Assembly (NCBI GenBank): GCA_964450955.1 | Contig: CAYVFI010000016.1 | Span: 70,218-134,217, forward strand | DNA length: 64,000 nucleotides | Source: CAYNWT01 sp964450955 | GTDB taxonomy: Bacteria > Planctomycetota > Planctomycetia > Planctomycetales > Planctomycetaceae | Reading direction: 5' to 3' | Shown: in pieces, positions 52,843 to 62,068 of the stretch | How the letters are laid out: every line of letters begins with the position of its first letter | Numbering within the stretch: position 1 is the stretch's first letter | The notes under the pieces: generated by a model | Database searches by the model: none | Seen by the model: the letters and a program-made list of their open reading frames with translations, nothing else | Told to the model about the DNA's origin: nothing | Translations under genes and position numbers: made by a program

Positions 52843-53856
52843 ATGCGCGGTATGTACGTTTTCAAACCCATGCTGATTGTGGTGGGCATTTTGCCATTGC
52901 TTGCGGGCTGCAGTACCCTTGGGTTCGGTTCGCGCCCGGTGGCTCATGTGATTACACCAGAGACGCGTGATGTGCTGGACCAGACGTCCGCCCGACCTGC
53001 GGTTCCGACGGAGTTGTCGAAGCAGGTTCTGCCAAACCACGCACTACAGCCTGGCGACTCCGTTTTGGTGGAGATTCTGGGAGATGAATCGAAGCTACGG
53101 TTACCGGCTGACCAAACGGTGATGCCGGACGGTTCAATCGATATTGGCCCACTGGGGCGATTGGTTGTCGCCGGGATGAACCTCGAGCACGCCGAGGCGA
53201 CTATTCACCAGATCGCTGTGTCCCGTGGCTGGAACGCTGCGGTTAACGTGCGACTGATTCAGCCCGTCCACAGTTTCTACGTCGTCGGCGCCGTGAACTC
53301 GCCTGGAGCTTATCCGCTGGCCGGACACGAAACGGTCCTGGACGCTTTGATGAAAGCCGGGGGACTGACCGAACAAGCATCAGCCTGCGACATCCTGCTT
53401 GCTCGCCCAACATCGACCACGTCGTGCCGAGTCGCCCTTCCGATTTGCTATCGAGCCATCACGCAACTTGGAGACACCTCGACGAACTACCATCTTCAAC
53501 CTGGTGACCGCATCGTGGTTGCTCGCCAATCGAAGTTCGAAGAAGTGTTTGGTTTTCTTTCGATTCCGACCAGGTGTGATCATTGTTCGTGCCCCGCGAA
53601 AGCCTGCTGTGACCCGAACACAGGGACATATCAAAGCAGTGAGTTCGCGCCGACGCCATCGAATTATTACCCTACGGCCCAACCCGCCAACATGTCAGCG
53701 GCAGGCCAATCGGCTAACTTCTCCAATGAGCCACCAGAACCGGCTCGACAAGGTCACGGTGCTCGGCTGCTTAATCCGTTGCCACCGGACCCAACAAATC
53801 GGAACCGGCTCGACGGCGAACTGGATTTCGAGTCTGAGTTCCAACCGGGCCGATAG
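52843..53856 (+). CDS. Polysaccharide export lipoprotein (Wza/SLBB-like)
   Basis: 337 residues with a lipoprotein signal (MLIVVGILPLLAGCS; lipobox Cys near 24). Poly_export domain (LQPGDSVLVEILGDESKLRLPADQTVMPDGSIDIGPLGRL cut by family loops) then an SLBB domain (SFYVVGAVNSPGAYPLAGHETVLDAL, GDRIVVARQ). The last 90 residues are low-complexity with a Cys cluster (RCDHCSCPAKACCD). An outer-membrane export pore is the family role. No other capsule gene is in the window. Two ATGs three codons apart are possible starts. Confidence 0.88.
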   Translation: MRGMYVFKPMLIVVGILPLLAGCSTLGFGSRPVAHVITPETRDVLDQTSARPAVPTELSKQVLPNHALQPGDSVLVEILGDESKLRLPADQTVMPDGSIDIGPLGRLVVAGMNLEHAEATIHQIAVSRGWNAAVNVRLIQPVHSFYVVGAVNSPGAYPLAGHETVLDALMKAGGLTEQASACDILLARPTSTTSCRVALPICYRAITQLGDTSTNYHLQPGDRIVVARQSKFEEVFGFLSIPTRCDHCSCPAKACCDPNTGTYQSSEFAPTPSNYYPTAQPANMSAAGQSANFSNEPPEPARQGHGARLLNPLPPDPTNRNRLDGELDFESEFQPGR

Positions 53857-53916
53857 CGTTCACGATCTGAATGACAAATGCGAGATCGTGCCTGCGCGAG
53901 TCATTGCGGGACCTGG

Positions 53917-54903
53917 TCAGTTCTCGATCACGACTTTCCCCATCGCCTGCCCGCTTTCCAGACGGGCATGTGCGTCACCAGCCTGATGCAGTGAGAACGC
54001 TGTTTCGTCCAGCACTGGTGCTAGTCCGCCGGCGTCAACGATCTCAGCGACATTCCTGAGAATCTTCGCGTGGGCACTACGTTTGAAGTTGTGCAGCATT
54101 GGAATCAGCATGAAGACGACGTGAATGGACAGGCCTTTGAAGTGCGCTGTCGTCAGGTCAAGTTCGCACATGGAGACCGTTGTCACGATGTGACCATTTA
54201 GTGCAGCGGCCTCGAACGACTTCAACATGTTCTCGCCACCAACAGAATCGTAGACGATGTCAAAACCGGCTCCGCTGGTGTGCTGAGCAACGTAGTCTTC
54301 AACCGACTCTGTCTTGTAATTGATCGGCGATGCCCCCATGCGTTCGATCAGCGCCAGTTGCTTTTCTCCTCCACCGGTCGACCACACTTCCGCGCCCAGG
54401 TGCCTGGCGATTTGCACGGCCACATGCCCCACGCCTCCAGAACCACCATGCACGAGCACCTTTTGTCCCTCAGTGATCCCGGCGCGCATCAGCCCTTCGT
54501 AAGCTGTGATTGCAACCAACGGCAGGGCTGCCGCTTCACGCATCGTCAGGTTCTTTGGCTTGTGAGCCACCAGGTTGCTGTCGGCAACAATGAAGTCCGC
54601 AAGCGTTCCGGGCAGGTCAGCCAACCCGCCCGCGCAACCGTAGACTTTGTCGCCAACTGAGTAGCCATCGACACCGTCGCCGACTTCTTCGACGGTTCCG
54701 GCAAAGTCCATCCCAAGCAATGCCGGCGTGTCGGGCGAAAGCGGAAGATCTTTCCCCATGTTGCGAATCATCGTGTCCACCGTATTGACACTGGAGGCCG
54801 CAATCTTCACCAGAAGATGTCCGGGTTTGATTGTTGGAGTTTCGATTTCGGTCGCTTCAAAAGCCGAATCGGCGCCGTAGGTGTTTAGCAGCATCGCTTT
54901 CAT
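53917..54903 (-). CDS. Zinc-independent quinone oxidoreductase/alcohol dehydrogenase (MDR)
   Basis: 328 residues with AAGGAAG before the ATG. N-terminal GroES-like domain (KPGHLLVKIAASSVNTVDT; LLGMDFAGTVEEVGDGVDGYSVGDKVYG) and NADPH-binding Rossmann fold (VLVHGGSGGVGHVAVQIARHLGAEV). The Cys/His zinc ligands of true alcohol dehydrogenases are absent, so this is a quinone-oxidoreductase-type (QOR) enzyme reducing small enones or quinones. Confidence 0.9.
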   Translation of the reverse strand: MKAMLLNTYGADSAFEATEIETPTIKPGHLLVKIAASSVNTVDTMIRNMGKDLPLSPDTPALLGMDFAGTVEEVGDGVDGYSVGDKVYGCAGGLADLPGTLADFIVADSNLVAHKPKNLTMREAAALPLVAITAYEGLMRAGITEGQKVLVHGGSGGVGHVAVQIARHLGAEVWSTGGGEKQLALIERMGASPINYKTESVEDYVAQHTSGAGFDIVYDSVGGENMLKSFEAAALNGHIVTTVSMCELDLTTAHFKGLSIHVVFMLIPMLHNFKRSAHAKILRNVAEIVDAGGLAPVLDETAFSLHQAGDAHARLESGQAMGKVVIEN

Positions 54904-55751
54904 CGTTTACTTCCTTCTGTCTGACAAGTGTGGATGACCTTGATCGCGAGTTCTCCGCCACTTCGTCGCTTCCTGAACTGACATTGGAAGCATCTGTGAA
55001 TTCGTCATTGCCTCACCTGTTGTCGTCCGAAGGTACGCGTGCCGCGGCGCTGTGATTCTTCACCGCAGTATCCGTACCATTCCTTTGAGACTTGCTGGCA
55101 GGGGATGGCTTATGTGTTCTGGCATCGCCGTCGACGACCCGGCCGCCTATGACCCGCCAGGTGAGCGTGAGTGCTTTCGCATGATAGCACGCTCACGGGT
55201 TCGCCAAGTCGGTCGCTACTCCAAAGCAGCCGCGTTCACGCAGTGAATGCCCCGGCATGTCGCGATACGGTGTTGAACCGCTGTCCGAACGCACATGAAA
55301 TCCAACGGATGACCGAGTCGATTCGGTTGTGGCTGGACGCTGGCCGAGTGTTCGTGTCCGGCGATTATCAGACCACCCTCTGCTGCTGTGCAGCCATCTG
55401 GCTGCATTTCGACCAGCGCGGCCAGAATTCGATCGACGGCGTTCGGCCTGTCATTAGAACGGCCGGGACTCTGCGGTTGTTTTTGTGCAACAAACGCCAG
55501 GGCGGGTAAAATTCCGAATTGGCATGGTAGCTGCACACCGTGCGCGGCAACCGCCGACGCGTCAAACAATCTGACCGGTGGAGTGCTGATCGTGACCTTC
55601 AACAAGAAAAGTCGGACCACAAATTGACAAAGACCGACGTTGATCCCACGTCGAAATCGGGGCGGCGACCAGCGGCTCTATTTCACCAGAATTCAGGCCA
55701 AGTTCCGGTAAACGTGGCCCTTTTCCACTGACGCAATGAGGAGGAACAAGA
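54904..55751. other. Long intergenic region, no supported gene
   Basis: 848 bases. Open frames exist on both strands (for example 55216-55620 minus) but none has a ribosome site with a plausible protein. A sigma-54-like site sits at 55520. Could hold a degraded gene or small RNA. Confidence 0.4.
55520..55534 (+). promoter_or_regulatory. Sigma-54-type promoter, far upstream of hemerythrin-like gene
   Basis: TGGCATGGTAGCTGC followed by A: GG/GC spacing correct, one change in the -24 box. The next start codon is 218 bases away, so it might serve an untranslated leader or an RNA. Confidence 0.45.
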
Positions 55752-56195
55752 ATGATCTGCAAGCTCACCAACTTTGATTCCCAGACAAGCCGAATCGCTC
55801 AGCTACGGGATCTGATTTACCTTTTGACCGACGACTTGCGTGAAATGCTGCAACAGGACGACCCGTATGCCCGGCCCTACGTCAATACCGTGTTCGATCA
55901 GACTATCGAGTACTTGAAAGAACTCGTGCGGCTGGAAGAGGACCCGGTCTATCTTGAGCCCGTCTTTGAGGCCGCTCCGTATTGGTCAGCGCGGATTGAA
56001 CAATTGCGGTCAGAGCACGACAGCTTCGTCGATTCCCTGTCGACATTGGCTGAACGTGCTGCAACCGAACCCGTCACGTACCGACTGCTTGCACAGGAGC
56101 TTGAGAGGTGGAAACACAAGTTTCTGGATCACAACAAGCGCGAAGCTGACCTTCTGCTTGAAAGTCAATTCGTCGACATCGGGGTTGGTGACTAG
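55752..56195 (+). CDS. Hemerythrin-like helical protein
   Basis: 147 residues with GAGGAGGAA before the ATG. All-helical: IAQLRDLIYLLTDDLREML, TVFDQTIEYLKELVRL, RIEQLRSEHDSFVDSL, ELERWKHKFLDHNKREADLLLE. The EHDSF and DHNKREADLL motifs are HHE-type metal ligands; the first His of a classical hemerythrin site is not clear, so iron/oxygen binding is tentative. Cytoplasmic. Confidence 0.65.
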   Translation: MICKLTNFDSQTSRIAQLRDLIYLLTDDLREMLQQDDPYARPYVNTVFDQTIEYLKELVRLEEDPVYLEPVFEAAPYWSARIEQLRSEHDSFVDSLSTLAERAATEPVTYRLLAQELERWKHKFLDHNKREADLLLESQFVDIGVGD

Positions 56196-56394
56196 TATCG
56201 CGTTAACCATCAGATCCGGGTCGAGCCATGTGGTTCGACCCGCCTCACCCTGGCAGCCTGACAAGATGCTCGCAGTTGAGGCTTCGCAGGTTGGGTGATC
56301 CGACGCTTTTCGAAAAACGTTGTAACAAACACGAACGGGACGTCTGGCGTTCCGCGTCGCCCTACGGGACCGACAAACACCACGGAGAGAATCA

Positions 56395-57087
56395 ATGTTC
56401 TTCGACATCAAATACCTGTTGATGGTCATGCTGCCCGGAATGCTGATCTCCGGAGCTGCCAGCCTGTTAGTCCGATCTGCATTCAGTCGTTACTCGCGTG
56501 TGCGTAGTCGGTCTGGTTATACCGGAGCCGAGGCTGCCGCAACGCTGCTACAAAACGCCGGCATCCATGACGTTTCGATCGTACGATCAAGCGGTCATCT
56601 TAGCGACCACTACAACCCGCAGACGAAGCAACTTGCATTGTCGGACGAAGTCTACGGCAGTGACTCACTGGCTGCTGTTGGTGTCGCGTGTCACGAAGCT
56701 GGCCACGCCATTCAGCACGCGACAAACTACGGTCCACTGGGCCTGCGATCCGCGTTGGTTCCGGCAGCCGGGATTGGTTCCAACATCGGCTATCTGGTGA
56801 TGGCCCTTGGCTTGTTCATACATCCATTCGTGGTCGGAATCGGAGTGGTTATCTTCAGCGGAGTCCTGCTGTTCCAGCTTATCACGCTGCCTGTTGAATT
56901 CGATGCGACCGCCCGAGCCAAACGATTGGTCGTCGAGAGCGGTATCATCTCACCCGACGAACGCTACGGAGTCGACCGCGTCCTTAACGCGGCAGCGCTG
57001 ACCTATGTCGCCGCCGTCATCACGACTCTGCTAACGATCGCCTACTACCTGATGCGATCAGGTCTCTTCGGCGGACAAAGCGACTAG
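56395..57087 (+). CDS. Membrane zinc metallopeptidase (YugP-like, Zn_peptidase_2)
   Basis: 230 residues. An N-terminal membrane helix, zinc motif HEAGH (His100-His104) in GVACHEAGHAIQHAT, then three further helices (IGYLVMALGLFIHPFVVGIGVVIF...; YVAAVITTLLTIAYYLM). The VEFDATARAKRLV stretch holds the third ligand region. This matches the neutral zinc metallopeptidase family PF04298. Full length. Confidence 0.92.
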   Translation: MFFDIKYLLMVMLPGMLISGAASLLVRSAFSRYSRVRSRSGYTGAEAAATLLQNAGIHDVSIVRSSGHLSDHYNPQTKQLALSDEVYGSDSLAAVGVACHEAGHAIQHATNYGPLGLRSALVPAAGIGSNIGYLVMALGLFIHPFVVGIGVVIFSGVLLFQLITLPVEFDATARAKRLVVESGIISPDERYGVDRVLNAAALTYVAAVITTLLTIAYYLMRSGLFGGQSD

Positions 57088-57437
57088 GAACCCGGGAGCT
57101 TTGTTATTGAAACGATCATCCAGAATGGCCGACCGCTTGTGCCTGAACTTTGAAGCCAGACGGTACAGGTCGAAGTGCTGTTATTCAGCAGGCCGCACGT
57201 GATGTTAGTTGTGTTCGAGTCTACCCGGCGGCGAAATTTAATGAATCTCTGGACGCTTTCCTCAGATTGGCATCAGATATGAAACAGTGGCTTACGGTCA
57301 TGGATATCGCGAAAGCGATCAAGATACACCTTCGCTCCCATCGCGGCGGGCAGCAGCGATGGAGCGGTCCGTTTAACCAGTCCGAACTTTTTTGGGAAAC
57401 CCATTTTCCGCACCGGCTTATTTAAGTTCAATGTCTT
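57088..57437. other. Intergenic region between convergent genes
   Basis: 350 bases between the zinc peptidase and the selenoprotein-like peroxiredoxin. One open frame (57150-57425, plus) starts at a TTG without a ribosome site and resembles nothing; not counted as a gene. Confidence 0.4.
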
Positions 57438-58085
57438 TCACGCGATGCTCTTAAGAACCTCGACCGTCTCCGATGGTTCCGGACGCACCGTGTAATCTGC
57501 GTTGGTATCGACCGCGACAATCTTGCCATCGCTGGCGACAACGAACCGGGATGGGATGGCCAGTTCCCACTTTGCGTTGCCGTTAAAGTTGTTCAGATTA
57601 ATTCCGAACTGGCCGTAGATTTCCTTCAGATCGTCTGCGAAACCGTGCTTTAGACCCAGTTGGTCTGCGTATGCGTTGTCCTGGTCGCACAGCACTTCGA
57701 AGTTCAGGCTGCGTCCTTCAATCAGCTTGCGATTGTGTTCTATTCCCTGCGGCGAAACAGCGACCAATGTGGCTGACAAACTTTGGAACTCCGCGACCGC
57801 GGCGTTCAGAGCATCAAGCTCAAAGTTGCAGTAGGGTCACCACATGCCTCGAAAGAACGTGACCACCAACGGTCCCTTCTCCAACAGCTGCGTCGACGAC
57901 ACGACATTGCCATGGGAGTCCGGCAATGAGAAAACCGGTAAAGCATCGCCCTTCGCAGGAATGATTCTTGTTGTCAGAGATTCCTGAAGTTCGGCCGTGC
58001 ACCGCTGCATGACCGCAACGGCTTCCGGTGGCGCCTTGCCTGCGGACTGTTGCTTGTATTCGTCAATCTTTTGTTTGAGCGTCAC
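57438..58085 (-). CDS. Peroxiredoxin-like selenoprotein (in-frame TGA at the catalytic Cys)
   Basis: One 215-residue reading frame if the TGA at 57837-57839 is read as selenocysteine (residue 83). It starts at a GTG with AGAGGA upstream. Both sides of the TGA match the AhpC/TSA Prx-like family along its whole length: VTLKQKIDEYKQQ, PPEAVAVMQRCTAEL, LPVFSLPDSHGNVV and VVTFFRGMW before; PYCNFELDAL, LVAVSPQG and GFADDLKEIYGQFGINL after. Relatives read RGGWCPYC here, so TGA replaces exactly the first Cys of CxxC, with the resolving Cys86 kept. A hairpin follows at SECIS distance. Likely a thiol peroxidase or disulfide oxidoreductase. If not recoded, this would be a pseudogene of two pieces. Confidence 0.8.
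57805..57824 (-). promoter_or_regulatory. Candidate bacterial SECIS hairpin
   Basis: Counting from the U of UGA as 0, UUU at 15-17 and GAGC at 18-21 pair with GCUC at 27-30 and GAA at 32-34 (one bulged U), leaving apical loop UUGAU with a G at 24. Bacterial SECIS elements have a small stem-loop with a G in the apical loop at this distance. Folded by eye only. Confidence 0.5.
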
Positions 58086-58410
58086 GTTAGGTCCTCTGCA
58101 ACCAGCGTGGTTTTCTATTTTCCGATACCATAGCGGTGGGGAGACAATGAGGCAAAACCACCCCGATTGGCCTCCATTCACCGCGACTTATCGCGACTTA
58201 TTGCGATTCGGACATATTCGCGGCGAAACCGTTCCGACGCGGCCGCCCTGTATTCATTGCCAGTCACAACACCAAACCGAGACGACACCGGCACTCTGAC
58301 TCCGCCCGAACCAAATCAGCAACCGCAGCCTCCACGTCACAACATCGCCTTGCCACATGGCCAGCTCACGCATCCGATGGGGTTCCGCCGCCAGACCGAG
58401 TCACTAGAAC
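58086..58410. other. Intergenic region upstream of the selenoprotein gene
   Basis: 325 bases with no supported gene. It contains a tandem pair of CGCGACTTAT at 58182-58201. No sigma-54-type site points at the selenoprotein gene. Confidence 0.4.
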
Positions 58411-59364
58411 TCAGTGTTGCACTAGCGCAAACGCCGCTTTCATTGCTTTCGCCGTGGCTGCACATGCCGCGTCGTTGTCCATTTTGTTAAGTGACTGGTT
58501 AAACGGTTCTGCTCGAACCGGGCCGTCGTAGCCAATCTCAGCCAGGGTCGTGAGAAACGCTTTCAGGTCAATCACCCCGGTCGCTGTTGGTAGCTCGCGG
58601 CGGTTGTCGATTTGCTGGTCGATTTCCAAACCCTTTGGAGCGTCGTTGAGATCACACGCGACAATGTCGCTATTCTTCAATGTCTTTAGATCTTCGACTG
58701 TTTCATGAGCCGTGTACCAATGCCAGCTGTCCAGAACCAGGCCGGTGCTTTTGGTCATGCCGATTTCGGCCAGCAGTTCTTTCGCTTCAGCCATGCTGTG
58801 AATAAAACTGTGACGCGACGATGCCCACAGCGTTTTCGGACCAACATATTCGATACCGAACCGCAGTCCATTGTCCGACATCACCTTCACACATTCCCGC
58901 AGTCGGCTGGCATGCTGTTTGAAGTTGGCGACGTACGTAAGCTGCTCATGTCGCGGCATGATGTAGGTGCCCATCCGAGTTCCACCCGCGTCCTTCACCG
59001 CTTTCGCCAGTCGCGGAAGATTCTTCAGCCCCTCGCGAAACTTGTCTTCGTCCCGGCGAAACTCAACCGGCAACCCGGCCGAACCCCACTTGAGATCTTT
59101 CTGTTTCATGTTGGCCTGCAGCTCCAACAGACCGGCCGGTTTCAAGTCTGCCAGGAACCACGGGTCTGGCGTGACCGATTCGAACCCGTGCTTGTGAGCC
59201 AGTTCAATGGCTTCGGCTCCGTTAGCTTTGACTCCGATTGAACTACAACGCAAATCCAGTGTGAACGGAAGTTCGCGCCGGGCGTCGCTGGCGTTTGGCA
59301 AGACCAGACTCGCTGCGGCAGCCAGCGATGCGGAATGAAATTGCCTGCGCGTGATCTGTGTCAT
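58411..59364 (-). CDS. Sugar phosphate isomerase/epimerase family protein, exported
   Basis: 317 residues from the ATG at 59364 (GGAGAA upstream); an earlier ATG lacks a ribosome site. A Tat-like signal (TRRQFHSASLAAAASLVLP) is followed by a TIM barrel of the AP endonuclease family 2 type: RCSSIGVKANGAEAIELAHKHG, FGIEYVG, GLVLDSWHWYTAH (metal-binding Asp/His), ACDLNDAP and YDGPVRAEPFN with a catalytic-type Glu. Probably acts on sugars outside the cytoplasm; substrate unknown. Confidence 0.85.
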   Translation of the reverse strand: MTQITRRQFHSASLAAAASLVLPNASDARRELPFTLDLRCSSIGVKANGAEAIELAHKHGFESVTPDPWFLADLKPAGLLELQANMKQKDLKWGSAGLPVEFRRDEDKFREGLKNLPRLAKAVKDAGGTRMGTYIMPRHEQLTYVANFKQHASRLRECVKVMSDNGLRFGIEYVGPKTLWASSRHSFIHSMAEAKELLAEIGMTKSTGLVLDSWHWYTAHETVEDLKTLKNSDIVACDLNDAPKGLEIDQQIDNRRELPTATGVIDLKAFLTTLAEIGYDGPVRAEPFNQSLNKMDNDAACAATAKAMKAAFALVQH

Positions 59365-59593
59365 GTTGTGTTCTCCGGTTCTGCGGCCGCCCAACGACTG
59401 TGATAATGCTAACTGTCTGCCTGAAGTTCTCATCCTATCCGAAACGCCCTCTCCGACGAACGTATCGCTACCGATTCAACCAGCGCCGCATTGGTATTTC
59501 GCCCAAATCTGGCGCTTGAGACCGAGTCCGATCCCTGGGATTCGTTACACTCAGCCAGCCGCTCCGGCATCAATTAATGAAAGGCCATTTCCG

Positions 59594-60655
59594 ATGAACT
59601 CATCACTCCGCACAGTTTGTCTGTGCTTGATCGCATGCATTCTGTCACCTGTGATTGGTACGGCGCAGGATACAAAGACTGAAAAGAAGCCGCCGAAGGT
59701 GCTCAACGCATCGCACATCCTGATCGCGTACCAGGGTGCCATGCGCAGCGAAGCGTCTCGAACCAAAGTCGAAGCCGAAGCACTAGCGAAAAAAGTCGCC
59801 AAAGAAGCGCAGGCTCCCGGAGCGGACTTTGCGGCGCTTGCGAAGAAGCACTCTGACGGTCCCAGCAGCGTCAAAGGCGGAGACCTGGGGAACTTTCCTC
59901 CAGGGCAGATGATCCCGGCGTTTTCCGCTGCCACGATGAAGTTGAAGATTGGTGGAATCAGCGGGCCGGTGGAGAGCCCATTTGGTTACCACATCATTCT
60001 GCGAAAAGAGCTGGAGATTGAACTCGCAGCGGCCCACATTCTAATTGCACACGCGGGAGCGTCTCGGAGCAACGCTACGCGTTCAGTAGAAGAGGCTCTG
60101 AAGATCGCAACGGAAGTAGCCAAGCTGGCTGCCGTTGAGGGAGCCGACTTTGCAGAGCTCGCTAAGAAGTATTCTGATGGGCCAAGCAAGACTGACGGCG
60201 GAGACTTGGGTGTGTTCGCTCCGAGCCGAATGATTCCGGAGTTCTCTGCAGCGACGAAGAAGCTGGCAATTGGTACTGTCAGTGGACCGGTAAAGACCGC
60301 GTTCGGATATCACATCATTTTGCGGAAGCCTCTCCCAGAGAAAGCCAGCGCGAAGCACATCCTGGTCCAGTGGAAAGGCTCCGGAAGTGCGGATGCATCG
60401 ATTACCCGCACGAAGGAAGAAGCGTTGACGCGTTTGAACGAGTGCATTGCCAAACTTAAAGCTGGCAGCAAGTTTGAAGACTTGGCGAAGGAATACAGTG
60501 ATGGACCGTCCGGTCCTCGCGGTGGCGATCTTGGCGAATTTGGCCGGGGAGCGATGGTTCCGGCATTCGACAAGGAACTATTCAAGATGAAAGTCGGCGA
60601 TGTCAGCGGTGTTGTGGAAACCCCGTTCGGTTACCACATCATTTACCGCTACTAA
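59594..60655 (+). CDS. Exported peptidyl-prolyl isomerase with three parvulin domains
   Basis: 353 residues from the ATG at 59594, which opens a signal peptide (TVCLCLIACILSPVIGTAQ). Three PpiC rotamase repeats at about 38-138, 139-240 and 252-353, each with SHILIAY/AHILIAH/KHILVQW at the start, a KKxSDGPS-GGDLG centre and a FGYHII end. Speeds cis-trans proline isomerisation during folding in the periplasm. Three tandem domains without SurA's chaperone domain is unusual. Confidence 0.93.
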   Translation: MNSSLRTVCLCLIACILSPVIGTAQDTKTEKKPPKVLNASHILIAYQGAMRSEASRTKVEAEALAKKVAKEAQAPGADFAALAKKHSDGPSSVKGGDLGNFPPGQMIPAFSAATMKLKIGGISGPVESPFGYHIILRKELEIELAAAHILIAHAGASRSNATRSVEEALKIATEVAKLAAVEGADFAELAKKYSDGPSKTDGGDLGVFAPSRMIPEFSAATKKLAIGTVSGPVKTAFGYHIILRKPLPEKASAKHILVQWKGSGSADASITRTKEEALTRLNECIAKLKAGSKFEDLAKEYSDGPSGPRGGDLGEFGRGAMVPAFDKELFKMKVGDVSGVVETPFGYHIIYRY

Positions 60656-60680
60656 TCCTCGCTGGATCAGCTAAAACCTG

Positions 60681-60716
60681 CAGCGGCGTTCATGTCTTTT
60701 TGAACGCCGCTGTTTT
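60681..60716 (+). terminator. Rho-independent terminator
   Basis: A 12-base stem CAGCGGCGTTCA / TGAACGCCGCTG with an eight-base loop and a following TTTT, 25 bases after the isomerase stop. Confidence 0.9.
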
Positions 60717-60748
60717 CGTTTCCGGACTTCGTTTTTCCTGAGATCACA

Positions 60749-61978
60749 ATGCCACGAGTCAAAGCCTTCAAAGCCGTTCGTCCAACTCCAAACAACGCTG
60801 CGAATGTTGCGTCTGTTCCTTACGACGTCGTGAACCGAAACGAAGCTGCCGCTTTGGCCGAAGGCAACGCGGATTCGTTTCTGCACGTCATCCGGCCGGA
60901 CATCGATCTCCCACCAGAGACCGATCCGTACTCAGACGAAATCTACGCCAAAGCCAAAGAGAACCTCGCCGCCTTCATGGCCAACGGCGTTCTGCAACAG
61001 GACGAAGCCGATAGCGTATTCCTGTACCGGCAAATCATGAATGGCGTCCCACAGGTTGGTCTGGTTTGTTGCTGCCACGTTGACGACTACGAAAACAACC
61101 TCATCCTCAAACACGAAAAAACGCGGCCCGCCAAAGAAGACGACCGCACACGCCACATCATGACACTCGGCGCGCATCCGGGCCCGCTGTTTCTGGCGTA
61201 CAAAGATCACGCCGATCTGAACGCGAAAATCGCTGCGGCCATTACAGAAGAACCAGCTGTCGATTTCACCGCGGCCGACGGCGTGCAGCACACGGTTTGG
61301 CAAATCACCGATTGTGCAGACTACGTTGCCGCGTTGAGCAGCGTGAACGAGTTCTACATCGCCGACGGTCACCACCGGGCGGCCAGTGCGTGGCGTTCGG
61401 CTGGAGAACGAAAGAAGGCGAACCCGAACCACACGGGGGATGAAGAATACAACTGGTTCCTCGCCGTGTTGTTTCCCGCAAGCCAGCTAAACATCCTGGC
61501 CTACAACCGCATCATTAAAGACCTGAACGGTCTGACCGCGGACGACGTGCTAACGAAGCTGGCAGACGTTGGTGCTGTTGAAGCTACGGACAATCCTGTT
61601 CCCGCGAGTCCTGGTTCGTTCTGTGTTTACCTGGACAAAAAGTGGCACCTGGTCACGGTTCCGGCCGATTCGATTGATCAGTCCGATCCGATCAACAGTC
61701 TGGATGTCGCTTTACTTGAGAACCGAGTCATCACGCCCATTTTTGGAATCACTGATGTCCGCACCGACGCGCGAATCGACTTTGTGGGCGGAATTCGCGG
61801 AACCGAGGAACTGGAAAAGCGAGTCGACAGCGGCGACTGGGCGATAGCGGTGTCGATGTACCCAACCTCAATCGAACAGCTCATGGCGGTTTCCGACGCC
61901 GGCGAAGTCATGCCGCCAAAGAGTACGTGGTTCGAACCAAAACTGCGCAGCGGCTTGTTTGTCCACATGCTGGATTAG
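60749..61978 (+). CDS. DUF1015 family protein
   Basis: 409 residues beginning MPRVKAFKAVRP. Matches DUF1015 along its length: NVASVPYDVVNRNEA, FLHVIRPDIDLP, ILKHEKTRPAKEDDRTRHI, FYIADGHHRAASAW, NWFLAVLFPASQL. The family is conserved in many bacteria; a link to D-/L-amino acid or serine metabolism has been proposed but is not settled. The conserved ADGHHR segment is intact, so probably active. No signal peptide. Confidence 0.9.
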   Translation: MPRVKAFKAVRPTPNNAANVASVPYDVVNRNEAAALAEGNADSFLHVIRPDIDLPPETDPYSDEIYAKAKENLAAFMANGVLQQDEADSVFLYRQIMNGVPQVGLVCCCHVDDYENNLILKHEKTRPAKEDDRTRHIMTLGAHPGPLFLAYKDHADLNAKIAAAITEEPAVDFTAADGVQHTVWQITDCADYVAALSSVNEFYIADGHHRAASAWRSAGERKKANPNHTGDEEYNWFLAVLFPASQLNILAYNRIIKDLNGLTADDVLTKLADVGAVEATDNPVPASPGSFCVYLDKKWHLVTVPADSIDQSDPINSLDVALLENRVITPIFGITDVRTDARIDFVGGIRGTEELEKRVDSGDWAIAVSMYPTSIEQLMAVSDAGEVMPPKSTWFEPKLRSGLFVHMLD

Positions 61979-62068
61979 CAGTCGCGTTCGGGTTCACGCC
62001 GAATGCCTGACTTCGCCATCGACGTAGAGTCGCGGACGCGAATCGAACGTAATGCCAGTCCCATTGGG

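Noticed and set aside
55216..55620. 134-codon frame on the minus strand in the long intergenic region
   Set aside because: Composition looks random, no ribosome site, overlaps other open frames on the opposite strand.
57150..57425. 91-codon frame on the plus strand
   Set aside because: TTG start, no ribosome site, no resemblance to known proteins.
57438..57839. Reading the peroxiredoxin-like gene as a pseudogene broken by a stop codon
   Set aside because: The only lesion is a TGA exactly at the catalytic Cys, the frame is kept on both sides, and a SECIS-like hairpin follows; selenocysteine is the simpler reading.
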